A stretch of 64,000 nucleotides of DNA. It comes from Gordionus sp. m RMFG-2023 (lineage: Eukaryota > Nematomorpha > Gordioida > Chordodea > Parachordodidae). The translations under genes and the position numbers were made by a program. The notes under the pieces were generated by a model, which was given only the letters and a program-made list of their open reading frames with translations, had not been told where the DNA came from and ran no database searches. The stretch spans positions 8,837,743 through 8,901,742 of the forward strand of contig NC_088778.1 in NCBI RefSeq assembly GCF_954871325.1, in the 5' to 3' direction. Below, one piece after another: positions 49,775 through 61,300 of the stretch (position 1 is its first letter; each line of letters starts with the position of its first letter).

Positions 49775-50407
49775 TTATTTAATCATTCTGGAATGATTTG
49801 AATATTTTCGAGACACTATAAGCTTTTTTATTTTAACCCCCTGAAATCCTTGAGGTAAATTTATTTCGAGTGTTTGATTGGACATCCCAATAACGTTAGA
49901 TCCATTAGAGTGTGATATCATCATCCTCAAAGGAGGTACTTTTCTTTTATCTGTGTTCGTTACAATGGTATTATCAATTTTTGATACAGGCGTAATAACG
50001 GTTTTAGTTGAGGTTTTCAATCTTGACTCCATCATTAATTTATAACTCTTGAGATTTTGAGCATGTTTAAGTCTATAAAGTCGCTTGAGCTTTTCTATTC
50101 TAGCATCCTTATTTCTTTCCATCTTAGATAGTCGTTTTAAAAATTCAATTCTCATTGATATTTTATTGATCTTCATCTCGATTTCTTTTACACTATTCAA
50201 CAAAAACTTCAAAAAACTGTCTAATTTTTCCAACACTTTCCTCAACCTTCTATTTTTTTTAATTAGGCTCTTAGCTGTTTCTTCGCGCCGCAAAATTTTA
50301 TAGACATACTCTGAGATTTTTTGGGAGCTGTTTTGCCTCCTATTATTGTTCAAACTTGTGAGATTCGATGATAACTCTGGAACTTGCTTCGCAATAATGT
50401 AACTCAT
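49775..50407 (-). CDS. Basic coiled-coil protein, possibly borealin-like
   Basis: The ATG at 50407 opens MSYIIAKQVPELSSN; the frame continues open upstream to about 50495. AG at about 50483 could be an acceptor, so this may be the last exon of a longer gene. The 210-residue product is rich in Lys, Arg and Leu. A helical, coiled-coil-like section covers about residues 30-130. The C-terminal part reads VITPVSKID, then MMISHSNGSNVIGMSNQTLE and INLPQG. By eye, that last part resembles the C-terminal domain of borealin (TP..., then ISxxGSPxxxxxxxxLxVPxG), a chromosomal passenger complex subunit. The coiled coil near the N terminus would also fit. This is my inference from memory of the pattern, not a search result. 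Coding status is supported by length and the poly(A) signal. Confidence 0.6.
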   Translation of the reverse strand: MSYIIAKQVPELSSNLTSLNNNRRQNSSQKISEYVYKILRREETAKSLIKKNRRLRKVLEKLDSFLKFLLNSVKEIEMKINKISMRIEFLKRLSKMERNKDARIEKLKRLYRLKHAQNLKSYKLMMESRLKTSTKTVITPVSKIDNTIVTNTDKRKVPPLRMMISHSNGSNVIGMSNQTLEINLPQGFQGVKIKKLIVSRKYSNHSRMIK

Positions 50408-50449
50408 CTTTATTTCGTCGTGCTTATTTTTATTCAAATATTTTTCCAA

Positions 50450-53400
50450 TTTTAAATATTCCTGTTTCGGTTCTTTACCTATTATTTTTTAGAGTTATAT
50501 AGCCTTTTTTAAGAAAAAATGAATTATCATGAATAGAAATTGATGTTTAATTTAGAGATCTTCACAACCTGGCCCGAAGGTAAAAATAGGAAATATCTCC
50601 TATAAATTATCTTATGAATAGGGTTGGAACGGGCCCAGTTCGTAGGATAGATCTCAAGTTTAATTAATATTTGATTTTTAAGAAAATACATAATTAAAAC
50701 ATTTGAATAAAAATATAATTTATTATTTATAAGCTCACAATTACAATTATTTTATTGTATAATTCCTTTATTTGCGCTAGATAGATCCCAAAAGAAGAAC
50801 TTATATAAAATTTTGACTTTAATCTTGTTTCGATATATATAAAAAGAAATTAACAATTATTTTTATTTAAATTAACACATTGTCTGATACAATCATAGAC
50901 TAGACTATCGACGGTCACGTCTACATGAGCGGGAGGATTAGGAACAGTTTGCATCCTATTTTTTTGAGGGGGTAGGGGGTAAGCTGCTCTAAGGGTAGGA
51001 TAAATTTTTTGGGGGGTTATCTATTAAATTTTGAGATGAAATAGGACAAAATTTATTGCTGTAAAAATTAATACTTTTATTATAGTATTTTTATAATACA
51101 ATTCATCGACCAAATCTATATATTGCAAACAATCATATACATTGTTTTCCAAATAAACTATCCTTTTAAATGTAATTTAAAAGGTTTAGATATTTTAGCA
51201 AGCTCATAATGCCATAATAATTAATTCATTGTAAAAATGGAGGTTTTAATTGAATTTATTATCTAAAAAAATAAATTCTTTATATTCACAAAATATCGAT
51301 AGTTGGTAGTAGAGATAGATTAATTTAAGTTATCCTTTATAAATTTTTTGACAAGAGTATCAATAAATAAATAGGTGAAAATAATGATAATTTTTAGGGG
51401 GGTAGGCAAAGGTTTTTGAAGGGGGTTTGCATCCAGTGAAAATCCTGTCATGTAGACGCTGTCGACGGTTAAAAAAAATCGCCATTTGCAGAGATACAAC
51501 TTTCATTTTAATAAGTCTATGTTTATAATGATTAAGGTGAAATATTTGTATTTAAGAATTTTTTTTTATTTTATATAAATCGCATATAAATATAAATTGG
51601 AAGATGTAAAATTTTAATAATATAAAGATAATTAACTATTTTTTAAAAAATTTATATAGAAATGAATGTAAAAAATTAATTATATATTAAACAATTTTTA
51701 ATAATAAATTTTAATAAGAAAGTAGGGTAACAAGAAAATTTCCATAAGATAGAACATTTTTAAAAATTTAATTTGTATATTTTTTATATAATAAAAATAG
51801 CTGTTTAATTTATAACAGAGTATAAATATATATCCTATAATATAAAATGATAAAATTTGAAATTCATGAAAAATTAATTTTTTTTGGAAGAATGGATAAA
51901 TTAAAAATTAGAAGAAAAATTAAAAATAACCCCACATAATTCATGAAGACATAAAAGTTTCTTAAAAACAATAAATTATGTTTTATATAATGAAAAGAAA
52001 GATTATTGAGCTAAAATTATTATATTTTTAACTAGTTTATTTATCACATTTATTTTTAAATTTAACTTTTCTCTCAAAATGATGAAATAAATGTTTTTAT
52101 ATCTCATAATATGAGTTTAATTTATATTTGCAAATTACTAAGAGATCTTAATTCCTGATATATCATATGCTGATTAAAAAATGCCCTTGCATGGATCTAC
52201 TTACCTTTTATTATTAATTAAAAACTTGAATTCCAGATATTGTCATTAACTTTTATAACTTACTATAATTTATATTCGTTTTTCCATAGATTTTTTTATA
52301 TAAATTATAAATGACTCAAAGGTTAAAAGTAAAATTGTCTGGAATTTATAAGATTTTTCTATGCATGCGAAAAACGGGCTTAAAAAATAATTCAAATTGC
52401 TGGAATAAACACATTACCGGTAACATATATGTCAATTAATTGTTATTTTAATATAGAATTGCAATACAATTAATAAAGGTTTTGGATTAAAAGAAACTTA
52501 TTTCTTCCATTGAAAGCGCAAACTTATACAGGCCATTTAGATTTAGCTTGTAAATATTTTGTTAATGGAAGAATTTAAAAATCCTGTCAAAACACATTTA
52601 TTTTATTTATAAATGAAATAAGATAAATTGTAGATGTTGTATAAAACGATTCATTTGAAAAATGTGCAATGCAGAGACTTGAGATTTGTTTGGTTTCAAA
52701 AATTCTCGCATGGTTTACTTAAAAGGGCTTGATTGTTAATTAAAAACCTAAATATTATTAAAAAATAATAAACATTTTGATTCAAAGCCACATCTTATTC
52801 TATATAATAATAGAGTGATCAGGAATAAAAAATAGTTAAAAAAAAAGTCAGAGATATTAACATTATGTAAATTAAAAAATAGTAAAAAAAATAATATTAA
52901 TTAATTACTCACGATATTATATATTATAATTCAGATTCAACTTAATTTACATTATATAATGATTGTTAAAGGTTTAAGAAAATTTCAGAATGCAGTTATT
53001 AGTAAAAACAAAAAATATATAAATAAATGTTTATACATATGGAAATGATACATACTTATTTTCGCTAAAAATTACACGAATTTTAAATTTATGTCATTTT
53101 ATATTATAAAATAAATATTCATATTCTGATAAATTAAACCGCTATTTTTGTTATATAAAAAAATATATAATTAATCAAATTTTCTAAAAATGCTTCATCC
53201 ATCGGAAATTTCTTTGTTACTTTATTTTCTTTAAAAATTGTTTAATATATATTTAATTTCGACATTCATTAAAATATGAATTTTTAAAGAATAATTCATT
53301 ATTTTTATATTATATCTTTTTGAAAAATGTTATATCTCATTTATATTTATATGCGATTTAAATAAAAAAAATTTCATAAATACATGAAATATTGATCGTT

Positions 53401-55041
53401 AAAATCATTGTAATTAAAATGTAGGTTGTATCTTTGCAAATGGCCAGTACCGTCACTAAGTCCCCTGAAAAATTTGAAAAGCTCCTCAAAATTTTGAATT
53501 TTTTTTATACCACTAAAAAAGTTAGCTAAAAAGGCAATTTTGGATAATGTTAGCTAAAAAAAGAGGTAATTTTGAAAAAAAAATTTCTGATTCCCCTGAG
53601 ATTGTAAATACTACTGACACCTGGAAATGGCTGCTAAATGAACAATGTTTATAAAATTATAAAATTGGGGTTGAGCAGTCCATGTTAATATAAGTGTATG
53701 GATACAATAAAGTTGAAATTTACCTAATCCTGATTAGGCAAGATAACTGAGGAAAAAATGCTAGGTCATTGAGGACCACAGCGAGAGAAAAATATGGGAT
53801 CCATCTAAAAATTCCTACCCCCTAGGGAAATTTTAAGGAAATATATTTAAATATACTACATATATGATTCCAAATGTTGTGGAAATAGATGAATTATATT
53901 AGCATATTAGCCTATTGACAATTTCTGGTTTTTGAAATATTTTTATTTTATGAATTGATTAAATGAATGAAAATAATATACAAATATATATTTGGAATAT
54001 AATTTTTTTTTTTACCTCGGCTATGATAGCTATTTCTGGATTTCAATGTATAATTTAATTATAATTAAAAGACATGTTTTTTTTAATTTTTTTAATAGAT
54101 AATTAATTGAGGTAATAAATTTCGACGTATATAATCAAATGATAAAATAAATTTATAAGTCTATTCTGTTTATAAGCCATAGCCATAAAATATACATAAA
54201 ATATTTATTTTTTTAAAGTTTAATTGATAATTCAAGTATTTGTGGAAAATAAAAATATTTTAGTATTTAATCTCATTTCCCCCTTAATTCCATTTTCTCT
54301 AAAATAAATCATCATTTCTTAAGGCTTTTGTGGTATTGATACTAATATTTTCTTCTCTTTATAAACAGAATAGGGATATTTCATTAATATCATAAAGAAA
54401 TAAAGAATGGACGGGCGTTATCTCTCAAATTTATTTCATTTACTGAAAGCGATTTTAAAACTTGAAAAGTCGGATTTTGTTTGAAATGTCTCCAACATGT
54501 GTAACCTAACTATTCTATGAATTTAAGACAATCTTCGCTTTGAGTTTGAAAGTCAAATTCATACGAAAAAATACATAAAATGAACACAAATTAAAGGTAG
54601 TTCAAAAGTTTATGGCAAATTTTAGACTAGATACTTTACACCTTCGAGAATAAATTTCGGTCAAATTAAATTTTCCAAATTTAAAAGTCGCTCTGAATAA
54701 TGATTTAAAATTCAGAGTATCTACCCGTTTCATATCCCAATGTCGCATATATTTATGATTACACATTGTCAATTTAGCTTTTATATAATATGATAATAAA
54801 TGGCACTGCATAAGGTTGCTAATGGCCAGTTTTCGCTGAAAGTTGATATAAGCTTATCAAATGTTTCAATAAAAATCAGATTGAAAGAGATATGGATTTT
54901 TCCTGATGAATATCATATTTTCATCATTAAAATTTGTCTTCTAAGCTTAAGTGTTTGTAAATAAAACGCTTTTCAACATTAACCTTGTTTGCATAAGAAG
55001 CTAACAAGATTTGAGTCATTTGAATGGATTAAAGCGAATAT
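50450..55041. other. Intergenic, repeats only
   Basis: AT-rich throughout. At 50560-50645 there is a short GGCCCGA/GGGCCCA-bearing piece between gagatct-like ends, probably another worn GGCCCGG-family copy. The 50916-51461 element is listed separately. An open frame at 54602-54811 (minus) is not convincing. Confidence 0.45.
50916..51461. mobile_element. hAT-like element with 8-bp duplication TCGACGGT
   Basis: TCGACGGT flanks both sides (50908-50915 and 51462-51469). The inverted ends CACGTCTACATGA and TCATGTAGACGCTG differ by one inserted base. Further in, gtttgcatcc occurs near both ends in inverted relation. The element is 546 bp, has G-rich patches and no ORF. Confidence 0.82.
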
Positions 55042-55330
55042 TTATTGGTTTTGAACTAATCCACTTAAATAATTTTTTATAGTTAATAAAATTTCATTTT
55101 TATTGTATTCTCCACTCTTTTTAGTCAAGTGAGCGCAGACTTTAGAAAGATGTTCTTCTAATATAGATACACCTCTATATGTGTTTGTAGAAAACATGAC
55201 TCTTTTTATATAAGATAATATATAATATCCATTTCTATATAATAATTTTAAATGATATAACCTGATTAATAAGTCATAAAAATGTGTTAGCATATAAGAT
55301 ACGAATAAAGTTATAAAACGCCTACTAGTT
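55042..55330 (-). CDS. Possible terminal exon, weak
   Basis: This open frame ends TAA, with AATAAA overlapping the stop. It contains a polar, helical stretch (RGVSILEEHLSKVCAHLTKK) that looks coding, but its 5' part is hydrophobic and A/T-biased and the acceptor is uncertain. A chance frame is possible. Confidence 0.3.
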
Positions 55331-58300
55331 TTTAAGAGAATGTTACTAACTATTTTCAACAATTATTTTCTCAGGCTTATAATAGAATGATCATTTAAAA
55401 TGGAAAATAATGTTTGGATAATATTGAGTAAAAAATATTTTTTAAAATATGTTACATAGTTTTAAAAAAAAACTCTTACTTGAATATAAATCGATAAACA
55501 TATGAGTATGAATAATCAAAATGCCTAAAAATCTTGAAAACATTGTTAATGCTTTTCGCTATTTTTTTTTCTTAAATAAAAATTCAATAACAATCAATTT
55601 AAGTTGAAAAAAAAGTGCTGTAAAATTTAATTTTTCATTTTTTTTTAGATATTTATTGATACAAAATGGGCATGAATTTAAAACATTCAAAAAATCTTAA
55701 TAATTAACATGAATCAGGCCATATGATTTGATTGTAAAGATTCAAATGTAAAAGGATCAAAGCAACTTCATTTGCACTCAAATCCTATAAAAAATCAGAT
55801 TCAGTTATAAAAATCAAAACATAAAAAATATTTATAGAATGTATAATAATTTATAAACTAAACGCACTTTTCAGATAATTAATACGGTCATGTTTTCGTA
55901 TTAAGGATATTTCTAAAAGGAGGTGAGATAAAATTCATTGGAGATTATTAGGTCTACTTATTGAGAGCCATTGAATTGGCTATATTACTTTTTTTTTAAA
56001 CATTAAGAATATAAATATATGATATCCTATTTTGTTTTATGTAATGTATTTATATTTAATTTTAATCCCTAGCATATTAAAATATATTATATATTAATTA
56101 TACATAAGTAAACTTATCAAATTGTAGCCGATGGGGAAGGGGGGGGGGCACTTGTTCATTTAATTTGTCAATTTATCAAAGTTAGTATCTCCATAATAAA
56201 AAGATAACATTTCGTTATATACGTCAAAATGGGATTTCTTAGGAGGATATTGAAGATTTTTGAAACAATTTGAATGCTGGCCAAATTATTTATGGAATGA
56301 TTAGTTTTTGAAAGATATATTTGATATCTATCTAAAGTGATATAATATGAAACTGTGCCTCTCACTAAGTGACTTATGTGTGACCTCGAAGTTTAGCATC
56401 TAAAAACTTATTACCTATTAGATTAATATAATTTTGAATATTTTTTTTGAAATATTCATACGCATTATTTACCTCCTGATGCTGAATATTGAATGATAGT
56501 CCTACAAGTTCTGGCTTAGATTGGAGGAAAAAAATATTCTTTTATTCTATTCTATTTTTTTATTATCAATTTTTAAGATTTCGATAATTTTATGCAAATA
56601 TATAAATAACCAATCCCAATATGAGAAGCAAAAAAGTCTTGAGCTAAATATTGATTAAAAATCTAGATAAATTATTTTAAATATCCTATTTTTTCTTGAT
56701 ATAACTTTTTTATGGGAAAAAAATATTTCGAAAATTAAATATTGTTGTATTGTAATAAACACGTTTGCACTTCCTTTCCTCAATTTTTCTAAATTATTAA
56801 TCTAATTATTTGTTTAAAAAAACCATATAACATCTTTTTTTACCATCTAATTTCTCTTATTGTTATCAGATACAAATATATAATATAAATAATTATTATA
56901 CTAAATATAGTGTTAAAATGACACAACGGGGGTGAACTGGCCATTAAGACTAGTGGGAAAAGTCCCATAGGGCCTAGAGATTATATTAAAACAATGGGGT
57001 CTTTAGATATAATATTTTTTTCTTTGTTTATACGAGTCCAGAGAATCGTTTGGAGCAGGTAATTTGAGAAGGGAATCTATTGGTTTGCAAGCTCAAATTT
57101 AGTAAGAGTAATTATATTTATAGCCATATTCTCAATTTATGTATGATACATGTAATAATCTCGAGGCAAAAAAACTCTTTGCAGGACTAGGCTTGGACAT
57201 TTATTAGCGAACTCGAGATTTAGACAATATTTTTCTGGCTAAGATATTAAGTTAGCCGTTTTTAAAAATCATGTCAAATGCAGCTTTGCATTATTTATTG
57301 GGTCCGTGAAAAAAAAAGTTGAGTATCAGCGTCTTAGTTATTTTAAATTCCTTATCATGACAATAGAATTAATTAAAATAAAATATCAACACACAATCTT
57401 TCTTATTAAAATTTATACGCCTAAACTTTGAAATTTACATAATTATAAAATAAAATAATATTATAATTATAATTATAATAATTTATAAAAAATCTTTAAA
57501 AATCAAACAAAGTCACAAATATTTGTATATTATAACCAACGCCACCACATAATAAAATAATTTAATATTAATGAATTATTATGCTAAACAAATACTTCAT
57601 TAGACAAATATATAATATTTTAAAAAACAATTATTTTTTTTTTACAGACACAAACCGCAAATATTATTAAGCAAAAATATTTCAAATATTTATGTTAATA
57701 TTTTTTTATATAAATGGATATTTTTTTCATTCATAAAAAAAGTGAATATAATCCCTGTACAATTTCAAGTTACGACTCGAAATCAAAAATTTTTATTAAA
57801 AATAACATTCCATATTAAATTTGAGCTTTATAAAAGAAGGATTTGAAGGCTATAATAATCTTAAACAGCGACTTGGTCAAGGCTTAAAGAGGACATATGA
57901 ATATCCCTATTAGTGTTCATTTCTGGTCATAGATATAATTAGATATTAAAATAACATAATAAAAAAAAATAAAATAATTTTATGACGATATCTTATTTTA
58001 AACTAAACAAAATATCATAGGCTGAAGAGCGTTAAAACGTCTCAATTATAATTATTCAAATATTTATTTTATCTAATTAGAGTTGCCATGTATAAATATT
58101 TTTTTACTTGTAAAATAAATTAGAGGTGTTATTAGCATAAATCACGATAAATATTTAAGTGAGTTTCTAAAAAAAACATGTTCAAATCGAGAACCTTTCC
58201 GAGAAAGATGATTGAGTTTTTTTTCCATAATGCTATTTCCTATTCCATAAATTATATTCTCCCTAGCCTAAATTCTTAAATACGATCGTGTTTTTGAGCC

Positions 58301-61300
58301 ATACTAATGCTAAGATGCGCAGATCTGTTCAAATCAGACGATATGAATTCTCACTTAAAAAAAATTTTTTTATTCAGGAGGGACTCAAGACCTCGGCAAT
58401 TTTATTTTCTATTGTTTTTTAAAAAGAGGTTTGTGAAGAAGAAAACAAACAATTTTTTTTTCCTCTAGTATAATTTCAATCTACCTTAAAAATGCCTACT
58501 TTTTCTTCAATCCAATCTTTAATAATTTTTTCTTTGGATCTGTCACCTTCTCCGCGAAATAAACAATATTGAGGTGCTGCCTATTGAAAAAAGAAGCTTA
58601 TTATAGAGTAATTCCAAGATTATTTTAAATATAATATATATATTTCAAAATTTATATTATTTTACATGATCAAATATTTCTATCTTTCTTTCTTTCTCAT
58701 TTTTTTTGTAAACGCTTCCAGATATTTTGTCAAAAAATTTATATTTTTTATGATTGCGAAATAATTAAATTTAGAAAGTCCTGTGAGCTCTTATAATAAT
58801 AAATATTTATTATTAAATATCTTTGCAAAACAAAATAATTTGAGAATAAATTAATTTTCCATTATTTTTTTCTGCGAAGTTTTGGATTCCTTCATTTTGG
58901 ACACAAAGTAATCTAATATTTCGATATTTATAATTATAAAAATTATCTATGGAAAAATATAGTAATTTTATTTTAAAACCATGTTAGTCTCGATGTGTTT
59001 TCTCCGACAATGTGTTATTTATTCTACTATATTATTTATTGAGGACATTTTTTTATCAGAAATGTATTCTAAAAATATGATCATAATACTTACTATAAAT
59101 TTCGGACAAGACAAATTTGTAATAATTTATATAAATTTTTCCATATATTTTTTTATATATTATAAATTAAATATTCCTCAAAATTTTTATGATTAAATTA
59201 TCTTAAATTATTAAACGTGCTGAAATAATAATAAGGAAATTCGGTATTAACTTTTAAAAATCCTCAAAAAGTGATTTAAAGATATTTTTTTTATGCCCGA
59301 TATTGAGACTAGAATTTACAAAGAAATAACAATGGAAAGGGAGTAGTTAAGAATTCCTATTGGTATTGCCTAATAGAATTTATTTAATTGTGAAGGCGAC
59401 TTTAATAATTTTATTATTCTTATATATTTGATATAAAAAAATAAAAATGGCTCACGCCTATTTCAAATAAATTAAAAAAAAAACACTCTTATAGTTAGTA
59501 GGTAAAATATATATTATTCATAGAGTTATTTGTTTTTTTTATTTGGGGGAGGGAAGGGGTAGCTTTGAATAATGTCTAATATCCTGTTATCTTTATACAA
59601 GTTTCGTAAATTAAAATTAACATATTTTATCTTTACGTAAATAAGAAGTGAAAGTTTAAAAAGTTATAATACCTTACACGCTACATTCAAACCTGATATT
59701 ATCTTAAGTATTTGTTAAAACATATACTAGGCCTATGGAAAATTATTCGATATTCAATTTTCATATCGAATATACAAATAATCAAAAAAATTGACCAAGA
59801 GTACATTTTTAATTGATAAATAGAGGTCCAAACCTTTCTGTCACTTATGAGCAAAATCCTCAGGCTGATATAATATTATTTTGGCTAAAATCTTAATCGG
59901 GCCGATTAACAACACCGCCACTAACTATATTTAATTTTTTTTTATTATTGGGCTTTTGTTTAAAATTTTCTGAAACTAAAAAAAAACAACTAATTGCCTG
60001 AATATTATAGTATTCTATATCCACTTTTTCATAAATTTTTATTTTTTTCCTAAAATTCTTCCATATCATCAATAAATTAATAGCCATAAATATGATAACA
60101 AAAAATTAAGGCGATGTCCGAAATATTTTGTAAAAAAAAAAATTCAAAGAGTTCAGAAATTTTAAAATTTTAATGAAAATAGTATAATAAATTTTTTAAA
60201 TTTTCTGGAATTTTATTTTAGACAAGTTTTTATTTTTAAATAAAGTCTAGTTCTACTTTTTCGATGAAGTATCGGAAGTTTGTGAATTTAATTTTTTGAC
60301 ATTTTGGACACAAACAAAAACTTATGCCTGAAAGAATAGCTTTTTTTCAAAATTTATTTTTAGAATTTTTACGAATTATTATGCAATATAATGCTTTATT
60401 TTTTTTATTATGCATGTAATTAGTGTTGTTAAACAGTTCGATTTGAGCCGATTTTTAAAAACGGCTAATTAAATATTTTGGCCAGAAAAATATTGCCTAA
60501 ACCTCGAAATTTTGTTGATAGATGTCCAAACCTGTTTGCCATCTATGACCAAAATCTTCAGGCTTGCGTACAATATTTCCGGATAAAATATTGAGTCGGC
60601 CGTTTTTTAAAATCGGATCAAATCGAGCCATTTATCAACACTACAATATAATATAATATTTGAAGAAAAAAAATCTATGTTTGATCCATCAGAATACAAT
60701 TTTAATATTCGATTCGAATATCTCATTATTCGATTAGATTTTCTGAAGACCTACCCTGGACAATAGCCATTAAATATAATAAAAAAAATACAATGATTTA
60801 TGCTATCGATTTCTCCGAAAAGAATAGAAAGAAAGTTGATTATATATTTTATGAATTTGATAACTTAATATTTATCTTTTTAAAAATTATGTCCTAAAGT
60901 AAAATATTTAATGATTTCATGAATTGGAAGATTATTCGAAAAACTAAAATCTATCAGGGCATTTAATATACTATTAAAATTTAATATAATAAATTTTTAT
61001 TCATTATGATTCATAGATTTGAAAAGTTTAATACACCGTTTTCAAACAAATTTACAGAATCAAAAACTTCCCCCCCCCCCTTTTTTTTATTCCTTAAAGG
61101 AGAATTATAAAATAAAATATTTGAAATGGTTCAAAATCTATTATTTTTTAGAAATTTGTCTAAGTTTGTTAGGATGGGAGGAATAAGTCCTATTAAAACT
61201 TATCATATAAGGGATAGCATTTCTATATTTATATACTTATTTATATCATAAATATATGATTGTAAAATTATATTAATACATTAACATGTCATATCTTTGT

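Larger units (their letters stand above)
59728..60753. mobile_element. Possible composite element related to 12995-13477
   Basis: The left end TAGGCCTATGGAAAATTATTCGA and the right end ending attttctgaagaccta are partial inverted repeats, both followed inward by attattcgat/attcgaat words, as in 12995-13477. Two TAGTGTTG-type copies lie inside it. No target duplication was seen. Confidence 0.35.

Noticed and set aside
53440-53640. Possible inverted-repeat element with cagt...actg-like ends
   Set aside because: The two halves do not align well as inverted repeats and no duplication is visible.
54602-54811. Minus-strand 69-codon frame
   Set aside because: No domain and no convincing splice sites; likely chance.
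56168-56365. Minus-strand frame beginning RGTVSYYITLDRYQIYLSK, considered as an exon of the gene at 55-64 kb
   Set aside because: An acceptor-like AG exists, but there is no clear donor and the composition is close to background.
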